Below are positions 52,205 through 61,280 of a stretch of 64,000 nt of DNA, in pieces. Source of the DNA: a bacterium (GTDB lineage Bacteria > Bacillota > Clostridia > Christensenellales > Aristaeellaceae); the NCBI GenBank assembly GCA_004563405.1, contig SFTH01000009.1:1-64000 (forward strand). Direction: 5' to 3'. Each line of letters begins with the position of its first letter. Position 1 is the stretch's first letter. The translations under genes were made by a program, and so were the position numbers. A model generated the notes under the pieces. That model was given only the letters and a program-made list of their open reading frames with translations. It was not told the origin of the DNA and searched no databases.

Positions 52205-52879
52205 TCAGCCTCCGATCACCTCGCGGGCGAGGCGCACCACCTCGTCCACCGATTCCTTCAGTGTGAGATTGGACGTATCCAACAGGCGTGCGTCCGCTGC
52301 GCGGGTCAGCGGCGAGGCGGCGCGGTGCATGTCGTTGTAATCCCGCTCCACAATGTCGTCCAGCACCTCATGGAACGGGGGCCGCTCGCCCTTCTCCCGC
52401 AGCTCGGCGTAGCGGCGCAGCGCGCGCACCTCCGCCGTGGCGGTGAGGTAGATCTTCAGCGTGGCGTCCGGCAGCACCTTCGTGCCGATGTCGCGCCCGT
52501 CCATGACGATGGAGATGCCCCGGGCGGTCTCCTGCTGGAGCCGCACGAGGTACGCGCGCACCTCGGGCACCGCGCCCACGGCAGACGCGGCCATGGAGGC
52601 CTCCGGCGTGCGGATGGCTTCGGTCACGTCCTCGCCCCCCAGCAGCATGCGCTGCACGCCGCCTTCGAACTGCACGGATACGTTCAGGCCGTCTGCGCGG
52701 CGGGCGATTTCCTCCCTGTCCTCCAGCAGGTTCTCCCGCAGGAAGTACAGGCCCACGGTGCGGTACATCGCGCCGGTGTCCAGATACATGGCGCCGAGCG
52801 CACCGGCGGCGGCGCGGGCGACGGTGGACTTGCCCGCGCCCGCCGGGCCGTCGATGGCGATGGAAAAGATCTTCTTCAT
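52205..52879 (-). CDS. cmk: Cytidylate kinase
   Basis: Phosphorylates CMP and dCMP; 224 residues. P-loop GPAGAGKST (10-18), YLDTGAMYRTVGLY and DGRDIGTKVLPDA are family signatures. The start is ATG 52879, two bases after the pepV stop; longer frames upstream belong to pepV's region. Confidence 0.96.
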   Translation of the reverse strand: MKKIFSIAIDGPAGAGKSTVARAAAGALGAMYLDTGAMYRTVGLYFLRENLLEDREEIARRADGLNVSVQFEGGVQRMLLGGEDVTEAIRTPEASMAASAVGAVPEVRAYLVRLQQETARGISIVMDGRDIGTKVLPDATLKIYLTATAEVRALRRYAELREKGERPPFHEVLDDIVERDYNDMHRAASPLTRAADARLLDTSNLTLKESVDEVVRLAREVIGG

Positions 52880-52881
52880 AA

Positions 52882-54306
52882 TTACTGAATGTTGCCGCTG
52901 GCAAGCTCGGCGATGGCGTGGGCGTAGATGCGCACGGCCTGCATCATGCGGTCGATCTCGATGTATTCGTCGGCGATGTGGCAGCAGTCCTCCTGGTCGG
53001 GGAACACCACGCCGAAGGCCACGGTGTTGGGCATCATGCGGGAGTAGGTGCCACCGCCGATGGCCAGGGGCTTCGCATCCTCGCCGGTCAATTCGTTGTA
53101 CACCTTGATCAGGCCGCGCACGATCTTGTGCTCCGCGGGCACGTGCAGCGGCACATGGCCGGAGGTCTGGCGCACACACGCGCCATATTTGGAGACGGCC
53201 TTCGTGATGTTGCCCAGAATCTCCACCTCGTTGGTGCACAGCGGGAAGCGGATGTCCAGCGTGGCGCAGAAGTCCGTGCCGTCCCAGCGCACGATGCCCA
53301 GGTTGCAGCTCAGGTTGTGGGAGAGCTCGTCCTCGCACTTGATGCCCAGGGAGGCGCCGTCCGGCTCCATGCCGATGCAGTTGACCATCATCTCCAGCGC
53401 CGGCTTCACGCCCGCGCCCGCGCCGATGGAGTTCAGGCAGATCAGCAGCACGCTTGCGGCGTTCACGCCCAGCTCCGGCAGCGAGCCGTGGGAGAGCACG
53501 CCCTCGGCGGAGATCTCCGCCCGGCCGTCGCCCAGATCCTTTACGGACAGCTTCTGGCTGACCTTCTCCGCGTGTTCGGCCACGCGCGCGCGCAGCGCCT
53601 CGCAGGAGACGTTCTGCGTGCCTACGACCGCCCGGGCGTAGGCGGGCACGACGTTCGGGCGCTCACCCGCGTAGATTTCATACACCGGAATCTCCGCGTC
53701 GTCCTCGCCCGCGCCGCGACGGTGCAGCTCCACGTTCACGCCGCCCTTCTCGATGTTGATCAGCGGGAACGAGGCGTCCGGGGAGAAGCCGTAGTCGGGC
53801 ATCTTGAGCCTGGAGGCGTAGTAGCGCATGTCGCTCATGCCGGTCTCCTCGTCGCAGCCGAGGATCAGCCGCACGCCGTCCTTCAGGGGCACGCCCGCGT
53901 CGCGCACCGCGCGCATAGCGTACAGCGCGCACAGCGCCGGGCCCTTGTCGTCGATGGTGCCGCGGCCGAAGAGCTTGCCGTCGGCAATCTCGCCGCCGAA
54001 GGGGTCGTGGGTCCAGCCCTCGCCCACGGGCACGATGTCCAGATGGGCCAGCATGCCCATGGTCTGCTCGCCGCTGCCCATGGAAATGTCGCCGGCGTAG
54101 TAGTCGATGTTGCGGGTCTCGAAGCCGTACCGGCGGGCCGTCTCCAGCGCCAGATCCAGCATGCGCGCGTTCTCCGCGCCGAAGGGCTTGCCCTCCAGGG
54201 GCGCGGCCTGCACGGAGGGAACCGCCACCCATGCGCGGATATCCGCGATCAGTTCATCCTTTAATTCCGCCACCCGGGCGTCCAGTTTTTCATAATCAAT
54301 GAACAT
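52882..54306 (-). CDS. pepV: M20-family dipeptidase PepV/Sapep
   Basis: Zinc dipeptidase, 474 residues, from ATG 54306 behind GGAGGT. MLAHLDIVPVGEGW, GRGTIDDKGP and GCDEETGMSDMRYY hold the metal ligands and general base; GGGTYSRMMPN is the C-terminal PepV mark. First gene of the group with cmk, plsC and ispH-rpsA. Confidence 0.94.
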   Translation of the reverse strand: MFIDYEKLDARVAELKDELIADIRAWVAVPSVQAAPLEGKPFGAENARMLDLALETARRYGFETRNIDYYAGDISMGSGEQTMGMLAHLDIVPVGEGWTHDPFGGEIADGKLFGRGTIDDKGPALCALYAMRAVRDAGVPLKDGVRLILGCDEETGMSDMRYYASRLKMPDYGFSPDASFPLINIEKGGVNVELHRRGAGEDDAEIPVYEIYAGERPNVVPAYARAVVGTQNVSCEALRARVAEHAEKVSQKLSVKDLGDGRAEISAEGVLSHGSLPELGVNAASVLLICLNSIGAGAGVKPALEMMVNCIGMEPDGASLGIKCEDELSHNLSCNLGIVRWDGTDFCATLDIRFPLCTNEVEILGNITKAVSKYGACVRQTSGHVPLHVPAEHKIVRGLIKVYNELTGEDAKPLAIGGGTYSRMMPNTVAFGVVFPDQEDCCHIADEYIEIDRMMQAVRIYAHAIAELASGNIQ

Positions 54307-54398
54307 GTCGTTGAAACCTCCATCGGGTAAATTCACTCCCTCTATTTTCCCATCTTTTGCCCCGTTTGTCAAGGGCGGGGGAGCCGGGGGAAGATCCT

Positions 54399-54530
54399 GC
54401 CCGGACGAAAAGGGACACCTCTCCCCGCACGGCCGACGGCCCCGCTCGAACCAAAAGGGAGCGCGCCCCTGCGCGGGGACGGCCCCGCCCGGACGAAGGG
54501 GGAGTGCGCCTCCCTGCGCGCCCGTGAGAA
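54399..54530. repeat. Three degenerate ~44-bp GC-rich tandem units
   Basis: Units begin GCCCGGACGAAAAGGGA (54399), GCTCGAACCAAAAGGGA (54444) and GCCCGGACGAAGGGGGA (54487), periods 45 and 43. Units share a following (G/A)CGGCCCC end. They lie between the sugar-binding-protein terminator and the pepV start. Confidence 0.65.
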
Positions 54531-54550
54531 GGCATCGCACCGCGTCGCGG

Positions 54551-54586
54551 GCAAAAGGAAGGCCGGGAGCGCTTGCGCTCCCGGCC
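54551..54586 (-). terminator. Terminator of the sugar ABC operon
   Basis: On the minus strand GGCCGGGAGCGC pairs perfectly with GCGCTCCCGGCC (two-base loop) followed by TTCCTTTTGC. Confidence 0.9.
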
Positions 54587-54601
54587 CGGTCCAAACCAGA
54601 A

Positions 54602-55582
54602 TTACTGGCCCAGAACCTCCTTGTAGTCCTCGATGGTGGCGATCTGCACGCCGGTGTTGATGAACTTGGCGTTCAGGGTCTCATCGAAGGGCGCATCCAC
54701 GGCTTCGCCCTTGATCAGCTTGACCAGGGTGTCCACGCAGTCGTAGCCCATGTTGTAGAAGTTCTGGCCGACCGCAACGTCCAGCACGCCCGCGTCGAAG
54801 AAGGCGGGGGTGGTCTCCGGGAAGATGTCCACGGTCACGATCTTGTGGTTCGGATCGGCGAGCTTCCACTCGTTGGTGTTGGGCATGGCGGTCACGTCGA
54901 CGGTGTAGGGCCAGCCGCCGGCCATGAACCACGCGTCGCACTCCTCGCCGTTGGCGCGGCTGTAAGCCTCGACGCCCTCGACGGCCTCGTCAACGTTGTC
55001 GTTGCAGGCGAAGGTGTAGACGATTTCGATGTTGGTGCCCTCGATGGCGTCCTTGAAGCCGCGGATGCGGGCCTCAATGTCGTCCGCGCCGGGGATGCCG
55101 GCCAGGACCGCCACGCGCACGGCCTCCAGGCCGCTGTCCTTGTACAGGTCGATCATGTACTCGCCACAGGTGTAGCCGGCCTTGTAGTTCTCAGTGCCGA
55201 TGTAGTACTCGCGGTTGGAGGTGGGGGAGTCCACGTCGTAGCAGACGACCTGGATGCCCGCGTCGAGGGCGGCGTTGATGGAAGCCATCAGCGCGTCGCC
55301 GGTGGTGCAGGAGATGGCGATGCCGTCCACGTCGCCGCGGGAGAGCAGGTTGAGCATGATCTCATTCTGGAGTTCAGCTTCCGCGCGCAGGGGGGACTGC
55401 CACTCGACGGTCACGCCCAGATCCGCGCCGGCGGCGTTCATGCCCTTTTCGGCGTCGAGGAAGACCACGTTGCCCAGCTGCTGGCCGATCATCACGATGG
55501 TGATGTCTTCATTCTCGGCCATTGCGGGAACCATTGCCAGGGCCATTGCCAGGGCCAGGAGCACAACGAGAAGTTTCTTCAT
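54602..55582 (-). CDS. Sugar ABC transporter substrate-binding protein (RbsB/Peripla_BP_4 type)
   Basis: 326-residue exported receptor. Signal peptide MKKLLVVLLALAMALAMVPAMAE. IDGIAIS-like VDGIAISCTTGDALMASINAALDAGIQVVCYD (key part DGIAIS...GIQVVCYD) is the class signature. No lipobox Cys. Last gene of an ATPase-permease-receptor operon; the substrate is probably a pentose, galactose or similar sugar. Confidence 0.92.
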   Translation of the reverse strand: MKKLLVVLLALAMALAMVPAMAENEDITIVMIGQQLGNVVFLDAEKGMNAAGADLGVTVEWQSPLRAEAELQNEIMLNLLSRGDVDGIAISCTTGDALMASINAALDAGIQVVCYDVDSPTSNREYYIGTENYKAGYTCGEYMIDLYKDSGLEAVRVAVLAGIPGADDIEARIRGFKDAIEGTNIEIVYTFACNDNVDEAVEGVEAYSRANGEECDAWFMAGGWPYTVDVTAMPNTNEWKLADPNHKIVTVDIFPETTPAFFDAGVLDVAVGQNFYNMGYDCVDTLVKLIKGEAVDAPFDETLNAKFINTGVQIATIEDYKEVLGQ

Positions 55583-55645
55583 GGGGTTATACCTCCGTTC
55601 ATATTTAATTATCCGTTCCGGCAGGAGCCGGAGCGGTATAATCCG

Positions 55646-56617
55646 TCAGGACTTGGACTTGCGGATCTGGTCGATGGAGACGGCCACGATGATGACCGCG
55701 CCGATGATCAGCGTCTGGAAGTAGGAGTCCACCTTCAAAAGCACCAGCGCGTTTCTCAGCACGCCGATGATGGCCGCGCCGATGATGGTGCCGACCACGG
55801 TGCCCTCGCCGCCGGAGAGGGAGGAGCCGCCGATGACCACGGACGCGATGGCGTCCATCTCAAAGCCGGTGCCCGCCGTGGGCTGGGACACGCCCAGCTT
55901 GGAAGCGTTCATGATGCCCGCGAAGGCCGCCGTCACGCCGCTGAGCATGAAGCACAACAGCTTCAGCCGGGTGGTGTTGATGCCGGAGATGCGGGTGGCC
56001 TCCTCGTTGCCGCCCATGGCGAAGATGCGCCGGCCGGTGGTGGTCTTGTTGCGGAACACGGCAAAGAGGATCACGATGATCACCATGGCGTAGATGGCGA
56101 TGGGCACGCCCAGGAAGCGGCCCTGGCCCAGCCAGAGGAAGTCCTCGCCCAGGCCGGAGATGGGATAGCCGCGGGTGGTGATGTAGCAGATGCCGCGGAA
56201 GATCTGCTGGGTGCCCAGGGTGGCGATGTAGGGGGGCAGCTTGCAGTAGACCACCAGCAGGCCGTTGAACAGGCCGCAGGCCACGCCCGAGGCCACGCCT
56301 AGCAGGATGGCCGGGAAGGCCGGAACGCCGCCCTTGATGGACAGCGCCGTGACCACGCCCGCGAGGCCGTAGATGGCGCAGATGGAAATGTCGATGCCGC
56401 CCAGCATGATGACCATGGACACGCCTAGGCCGGCGATGGCGTAGGCCGAGAAGGCGCGGGCGGTGCTCAGCAGGTTGTTGGGATCCAGAAACGCGGGCTG
56501 CACGATGGACAGGCCCACGCACATGATGACGAAGATCAGCAGGATGGTGATGGTGGATGCGTTCGATCCGTTGAAGACCCTTTTAACAAGGCTGCCCTTG
56601 CGCACATTTTCACTCAT
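55646..56617 (-). CDS. Sugar ABC transporter permease (RbsC type)
   Basis: 323 residues, eight to ten membrane helices. GGIDISICAIYGLAGV and NEEATRISGINTTRLK are RbsC-type signatures. ATG 56617 lies 22 bases after the ATPase stop. Confidence 0.93.
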   Translation of the reverse strand: MSENVRKGSLVKRVFNGSNASTITILLIFVIMCVGLSIVQPAFLDPNNLLSTARAFSAYAIAGLGVSMVIMLGGIDISICAIYGLAGVVTALSIKGGVPAFPAILLGVASGVACGLFNGLLVVYCKLPPYIATLGTQQIFRGICYITTRGYPISGLGEDFLWLGQGRFLGVPIAIYAMVIIVILFAVFRNKTTTGRRIFAMGGNEEATRISGINTTRLKLLCFMLSGVTAAFAGIMNASKLGVSQPTAGTGFEMDAIASVVIGGSSLSGGEGTVVGTIIGAAIIGVLRNALVLLKVDSYFQTLIIGAVIIVAVSIDQIRKSKS

Positions 56618-56639
56618 TTTCGTATACTCTCCTTCCGGC

Positions 56640-58130
56640 TCAGGAAATGGCCAGCTTCATAATGGATTCCTGGCTGGCGTTCGCGCGGTCGATTTCGCCC
56701 TTGATGCGGCCGTCGTGCATCACATAGATGCGGTCGGACATGCCCAGTACCTCGGGCAGCTCCGAGGAAATCATGATGATGGCGACGCCCTGCTTGGCCA
56801 GTTCGCTCATCAGCGCGTGAATCTCCTTCTTTGCGCCCACGTCGATGCCGCGGGTGGGCTCGTCCAGAATCAGGACCTTGGGATGGGTGGCCATCCACTT
56901 GGCGATGACGACCTTCTGCTGGTTGCCGCCGGAGAGGTTCATGATCTTCTGCTCGTTGGACGGCGTCTTGACCTTGAGCTTGGAAACGAATTCGTCGGTG
57001 AGGGCGGTCTCCCGCTTGCTGTCGATGAACCAGCTGTTGGCCACGCTGGAGAGCGCTGCGAGGGAGGTGTTGACCCGTATGGTCTGCTTGAGGATCAGTC
57101 CCTGCTCCTTGCGGTCCTCGGGCACGAAGCCCAGGCCCGCCTTCAGCGCGTCCACCGTGGAGTTGATTTCCATCTTCTGGCCGTGCACGAAGATTTCGCC
57201 GCTCTCCCGGGGGTCGATGCCGAACACGGCGCGCATGACCTCGCTGCGCCCCGCGCCCACCAGGCCCGCGAAGCCCACGATTTCGCCCGCGCGCACGTTG
57301 AAGGACACGTCCTTCAAAAAGCTCTTGGTGGAGAGGTTCTTTACCTCCAGCGCCACGTCTCCGATGGGCGCCTCCTCCTTGACGAACAGATCGTGCACAT
57401 CGCGGCCGACCATGGCGGCGATGACCTGCTGCTCGTTGACCTCGGAGGTGATCATGTGCTGCACCATCTCGCCGTCGCGCATCACCGCGATCTCATCGGA
57501 GATTTCGAAGATCTCGTTCATGCGGTGGGAGATGAACACGATGGCCACGCCCTCGTCGCGCAGCTTGCGGATGATGTCCATCAGCTTGGCGGTCTCGGCC
57601 TCGGTCAGCGAGGAGGTGGGCTCGTCCATGATGATGAGCCGGGAATTGAAGGAGAGGGCCTTGGCCACCTCCACCATCTGCTTCTGGGCGGTGGAGAGCC
57701 GGCTGGTCTTGGTGTGGGTGTCGATGGTGAGGCCCACGCGTGCGAGCAGGGCCTTCGCCTCGGCGTGCTGCGCCTTTTTATCCACGAAGCCGTTCTTCTT
57801 GCGTTCCCGGCCCACGAAGATGTTCTCGGCGATGTCCATGTTGTTCAGCACGCTCAGCTCCTGATAGATGATGCTGATGCCCAGCTGCCGGGAAGCCAGA
57901 GGGCTCGTGATTTCCACGCTCTTGCCCTCCAGAAGGATCTCGCCCGCGTCGCGCTTGTGTACGCCGGAGAGCACCTTCATCAACGTGGATTTTCCCGCCC
58001 CGTTTTCGCCGACCAGCGCGAGCACCCGTCCCGGGTAGACGCTCAGGTCGACTTTGTTCAGGGCCAGTACGCCGGGGAACTGCTTGGTGATGCCCTTCAT
58101 TTCCAGAAAGGGCGCCGTCGCTGCGCTCAT
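56640..58130 (-). CDS. Sugar ABC transporter ATP-binding protein (RbsA/MglA type, two ATPase domains)
   Basis: 496 residues. Domain 1 has GENGAGKSTLMK, LSTAQKQMVEVAKAL and IIMDEPTSSL; domain 2 has the degenerate P-loop GLVGAGRSEVMR, LSGGNQQKVVIAKW and ILDEPTRGIDVG. This double layout is typical of ribose/galactose importers. It leads the operon behind a strong promoter and a 9-bp leader inverted repeat. Confidence 0.94.
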   Translation of the reverse strand: MSAATAPFLEMKGITKQFPGVLALNKVDLSVYPGRVLALVGENGAGKSTLMKVLSGVHKRDAGEILLEGKSVEITSPLASRQLGISIIYQELSVLNNMDIAENIFVGRERKKNGFVDKKAQHAEAKALLARVGLTIDTHTKTSRLSTAQKQMVEVAKALSFNSRLIIMDEPTSSLTEAETAKLMDIIRKLRDEGVAIVFISHRMNEIFEISDEIAVMRDGEMVQHMITSEVNEQQVIAAMVGRDVHDLFVKEEAPIGDVALEVKNLSTKSFLKDVSFNVRAGEIVGFAGLVGAGRSEVMRAVFGIDPRESGEIFVHGQKMEINSTVDALKAGLGFVPEDRKEQGLILKQTIRVNTSLAALSSVANSWFIDSKRETALTDEFVSKLKVKTPSNEQKIMNLSGGNQQKVVIAKWMATHPKVLILDEPTRGIDVGAKKEIHALMSELAKQGVAIIMISSELPEVLGMSDRIYVMHDGRIKGEIDRANASQESIMKLAIS

Positions 58131-58156
58131 TTGGCATACACTCCTTTAACAAATTG

Positions 58157-58195
58157 CCGGAATGTGCTCGGGAATCCCCATTGCGTACATTCCGG
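58157..58195. promoter_or_regulatory. Inverted repeat in the leader of the sugar ABC operon
   Basis: CCGGAATGT (58157-58165) and ACATTCCGG (58187-58195) are perfect inverted repeats 21 bases apart, between promoter and start codon. It could be an operator for a sugar regulator or an RNA hairpin. Confidence 0.6.
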
Positions 58196-58207
58196 TCCAT
58201 CAATTAT

Positions 58208-58236
58208 ATTATGGCACGTTTGCCTCTGTTTGTCAA
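58208..58236 (-). promoter_or_regulatory. Promoter of the sugar ABC operon
   Basis: Minus strand TTGACA (58231-58236) and CATAAT (58208-58213) spaced by 17 bases; a TATAAT five bases further could also serve. Confidence 0.8.
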
Positions 58237-58273
58237 CCCACCGCATAAAATAAAGTGGAATTTGCCCAAATAT

Positions 58274-58302
58274 TTGCAATTTCTTTCGTGCTGTGGTATC
58301 CT
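58274..58302 (+). promoter_or_regulatory. Promoter of the DtxR-family gene
   Basis: TTGCAA (58274-58279) and TATCCT (58297-58302), spacer 17 bases. Confidence 0.65.
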
Positions 58303-58329
58303 AGTGGAAAAATGATCAGGAGGCGGAGC

Positions 58330-58704
58330 ATGCGCATCACGGAAGCGACCGAAAACTACATGGAGGCCATACTGGTGCTCGAGCGGCGCAACGGCGCGGT
58401 GCGTCCGGTGGACGTGGCGAACTACCTGGGCTTCTCCAAGCCCACCATCAGCCAGTACATGAAGCACTATGTTTCCCAGGGACTGGTGGAAATCGGCGGC
58501 GACGGCCACATCCTCCTGACGGAGTCCGGCCGGGAGATCGCCGAGCACATCTACGAGCGCCACCAGATGATCGCCTCCATCTTCATGGCCCTGGGCGTGC
58601 CGGAGCAGACGGCCGTTCAGGACGCCTGCAAGGTGGAGCACGACCTGAGCGAGGAGACCTTCCGCTGCATGAAGGCGCACTACATGAACTACCTTCAGAA
58701 GTAA
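58330..58704 (+). CDS. DtxR/MntR-family metal-dependent repressor
   Basis: 124 residues from ATG 58330 behind AGGAGGCGG. The winged helix is at ~4-65 (ATENYMEAILVLERRNGAVRPVDVANYLGFSKPTISQYMK, by key parts VRPVDVANYLGFSKPTIS). The C-terminal metal/dimer part keeps HIYERHQ, CKVEHDLSEET. The SH3-like third domain is absent, as in MntR. It should sense Mn or Fe. Its divergent neighbour is a sugar importer, so its real target is probably elsewhere. Confidence 0.9.
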   Translation: MRITEATENYMEAILVLERRNGAVRPVDVANYLGFSKPTISQYMKHYVSQGLVEIGGDGHILLTESGREIAEHIYERHQMIASIFMALGVPEQTAVQDACKVEHDLSEETFRCMKAHYMNYLQK

Positions 58705-58749
58705 GGGCGATGGGGGCGGACCGCGCGCTGCGAACCGCCCCCGTTCGGG

Positions 58750-59976
58750 TCATCTTTCAATTTTCCGCGCTTCGAAATAGAAGCGCTTTTCGTTTGCCTG
58801 TCCCATGGAGAAGGTCTTGCGGGGCAGCGCGCCCCAGCTGCGGATGAAGGGGAACAGGCCGGCCTTTTCAAAGGCGCAGGGCATCAGCCCCAGCGCGTCC
58901 GGGCGGTCCGCCAGACGGCGGAGGGTTTCGTCCCCGTGTATGTAGTCGATCTTCGCCTCCAGATGCTCCGCCAGATAGGCGTCCAGCGCGGCCTGCAGGG
59001 CCTTGAGGGGGTGGCGGTCAAAGCAGAAGCGCGCCTCGCGCCCCTGGGAGACGAGGGTCAGCGCCCCGGCTTCGCCCCGGGCAAGGCCGTCGGATTCGAG
59101 GGCGCGCAGGCAGAACTGCGCCAGCGCCCGGGGCTCCACGCCCGTGACCAGGCGGTGGATGGGCGCGAATTCAATCGCCGGGCTGTGCAGGTTTTCGATC
59201 TCTGCCAGGGCGAAGCGGGCCGGATGGTTCTCCCGCTGCGCCTCCGGCAGGGCCTCGCGCAGCTCCAGCCAGCGCGCCCGGGCCGCGGCCAGGGAGTGGT
59301 TGCCGTCGCCCACGGCCAGAAACAGCCCGCCGCAATCTGCATACAGCGCGTCCAGCGCGTCCTCCAGGCGGCGCGCCGCCGCATCGCGCACCCGCCAGCC
59401 CCGCAGATGTCCGCCGCCCTGCATCAGCTCAAAGTCGTACAGGGCTTCGAGGGAGGCGCGCCCGGCGTAGAGGGGCTCGATGACCCGCGCTTCGGGATCG
59501 TCCAGCAGCATCAGGACGTGGGGCAGCTCCAGCGCCGCGCCCCGGCGCAGCCGCACCCGGGGCGGCACCCGCTCCAGCACCGTGCCCTCGGTGGCGCGGA
59601 TGGGGCTGCGGGAGTCAGCCGCGTAGTCGTAGGCCTCCAGATCCAGGCAGGCCATCAGGCCCAGCCGCACGCCGGACTGGGTGGTGCGCTCCACCAGTAT
59701 GTAGCCGTCCCGCACGCCTTCGGCCAGCGTGCCGTCCGCGAGGTACGTCCGCATCTGCGCCTGCATGCCGGGGATGCGCGCGTCGCCCTCCGAAAGATAG
59801 ACCTCCGGCAGCACCAGGCGCAGCGTCGAGGGCGCGTCTCCCACGATTTCCTCCGCCCGTCTCCAGTATTCCGGCTCGGAGGTGTACTGGTCCACCGCCA
59901 CCACGGCCCATTTTTCCGGCGCGACGCCCGCGGCGGGCAACAGGATGTCCGCCCTGCGCACCACGTTGTTCTTCAT
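58750..59976 (-). CDS. DUF1015-family protein
   Basis: 408 residues from ATG 59976 behind AGGGGGA; an ATG at 59997 is less well placed. VAVDQYTSEPEYW, AVGDGNHSLAAAR and FDRHPLKALQAALDAYL are the DUF1015 signatures. These proteins are suspected HPr/serine kinase-like or SerK-related kinases in some archaea and Firmicutes. Its role here is unknown. A strong promoter lies upstream. Confidence 0.85.
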   Translation of the reverse strand: MKNNVVRRADILLPAAGVAPEKWAVVAVDQYTSEPEYWRRAEEIVGDAPSTLRLVLPEVYLSEGDARIPGMQAQMRTYLADGTLAEGVRDGYILVERTTQSGVRLGLMACLDLEAYDYAADSRSPIRATEGTVLERVPPRVRLRRGAALELPHVLMLLDDPEARVIEPLYAGRASLEALYDFELMQGGGHLRGWRVRDAAARRLEDALDALYADCGGLFLAVGDGNHSLAAARARWLELREALPEAQRENHPARFALAEIENLHSPAIEFAPIHRLVTGVEPRALAQFCLRALESDGLARGEAGALTLVSQGREARFCFDRHPLKALQAALDAYLAEHLEAKIDYIHGDETLRRLADRPDALGLMPCAFEKAGLFPFIRSWGALPRKTFSMGQANEKRFYFEARKIER

Positions 59977-60139
59977 GATTTGAATCCCCCTGTCCATGAA
60001 ATCTCTTTTGCGGGCGCGCCACCCTGCGCAAACCGGCGCGGGCGCCGAAGCCGTCTCCCGCGCGGGCGGATCCGCCCGCCGGGCCTCAATGGAAGCACCG
60101 TCCCGGAGAGACGGAAGAGGGCGCGACAATTGCGGATTC

Positions 60140-60168
60140 ATTATAGCATCGCCGGAGGGAAGAATCAA
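60140..60168 (-). promoter_or_regulatory. Promoter of the DUF1015 gene
   Basis: Minus strand TTGATT (60163-60168) and TATAAT (60140-60145), spacer 17; the leader is about 160 bases. Confidence 0.75.
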
Positions 60169-60504
60169 GGACGGAAGGGGAGAGAAACCAATGTGCGCCG
60201 CGGGCTGTCGAAAAACTCCGGGAGCGTGCGGGAGGGCCGCGGCCCTTCGCGCATCAATCGGCCCCGGCGGCATGTATGCGGGGGATGCGCTCCCCGTCCA
60301 CCCGCCCGTCAAAATGCCTTTGACATGCGAAAGCGCACAATCGAAGCGATTGTGCGCCGATATGCCAGGAACTCCGGTGAAGCGAAGGGATAAGGGAGCT
60401 TGCTTAGGGGAAGCAAAGGGGGAAAATGGGAATAATCGAGACAAATATCCGCTTCACCGGGGCGCGGCCGGAGCCGCTATATGGAAACCCTTTCGGGAAG
60501 GGTG
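60169..60504. other. Noncoding stretch with a perfect 11-bp hairpin
   Basis: No gene recognised. GCGCACAATCG (60333-60343) and CGATTGTGCGC (60347-60357) pair perfectly around a three-base loop. A weaker hairpin ACCCTT/AAGGGT (60487-60503) lies at the stop of the minus-strand gene and may help end it. Confidence 0.55.
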
Positions 60505-61167
60505 TCAGGCCTGCCGGTAGCCGTTCATGATGCTTTGGAAGAGCACCTTGGTGGAGGGCGGCGTGTAGCTGATGGCGTTCGCCCCGGCCTCCACGGTCTC
60601 GGCCACAGTCTCGTCCGTGGGGCCGCCCGTGGCGATGATGGGCACGCCCGGGAAGTCGCTGCGGATCTCCCGCACCAGCGCGGGGGTCTTCTCCGCGGCG
60701 GAGACGTTGAGTATGTTTGCGCCCGCCTTCAGCCGCGCGTCGATGTCCATGCTGCGGGAGACGACGGTGGCGATCACCGGAATGTCGATCACCTGGCGCA
60801 TCTGGTGGATGGTTTCGTTGGCGATGGGCACGTTCACCACCACGCCGAAGGCGCCGTGGGCCTCCGCGTCCCGGGCCAGCAGCACCGACCTCGGGCCATT
60901 GGTCACGCCGCCGCCCACCCCGCAGAACACGGGGATGGAGCTGTTGGAGACGATGGCGTTGGCGATGCGCTGCTGGGGCGTGAAGGGATAGACCGCCAGC
61001 ACCGCGTCCGCGTTGCAGTTGCAGATGACGGCGATGTCCGTGGAAAACAGGAGCGATTTGATGCGCCGGCCCATCACCACGATGCCGCTGGCGCGCCACG
61101 CCGCCTGGGGCACGGTGAGAATGTGACTGCGCAGATCGCCGTTGACAACGGGAATCTGATGCTCCAT
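60505..61167 (-). CDS. TIM-barrel protein of unknown function
   Basis: 220 residues from ATG 61167, eight bases after AGGAGG. The (beta/alpha)8 pattern is clear: strands end in VICNCNADAVLA, PVFCGVGGGVTNG, VVVNVPIANET, PVIATVVSRS, NILNVSAAEKT and PIIATGGPTDET, and the last two resemble the standard phosphate-binding site. Clostridial homologues are labelled only as hydrolase or beta/alpha-barrel protein. The substrate is unknown. Confidence 0.75.
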   Translation of the reverse strand: MEHQIPVVNGDLRSHILTVPQAAWRASGIVVMGRRIKSLLFSTDIAVICNCNADAVLAVYPFTPQQRIANAIVSNSSIPVFCGVGGGVTNGPRSVLLARDAEAHGAFGVVVNVPIANETIHQMRQVIDIPVIATVVSRSMDIDARLKAGANILNVSAAEKTPALVREIRSDFPGVPIIATGGPTDETVAETVEAGANAISYTPPSTKVLFQSIMNGYRQA

Positions 61168-61243
61168 GCGGTGCGCCTCCTTCAATAAATCGTTCCCGGA
61201 TTCTATAATGCTATTCTATATGTCATTTATAAACGCAACATGA

Positions 61244-61275
61244 ATAAAACCGCCCATTTTGGACGGTTTTTAAAA
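61244..61275 (-). terminator. Terminator of the YczE-type gene
   Basis: Minus strand AAACCGTCC pairs with GGGCGGTTT (one G-U) followed by TATT; the A-rich strand on the other side gives it bidirectional character. Confidence 0.75.
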
Positions 61276-61280
61276 AAAAT

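Noticed and set aside
54307..54598. Proline/arginine-rich minus-strand frames between pepV and the sugar-binding protein gene
   Set aside because: They come from the GC-rich tandem units and the terminator; no ribosome site or family resemblance.
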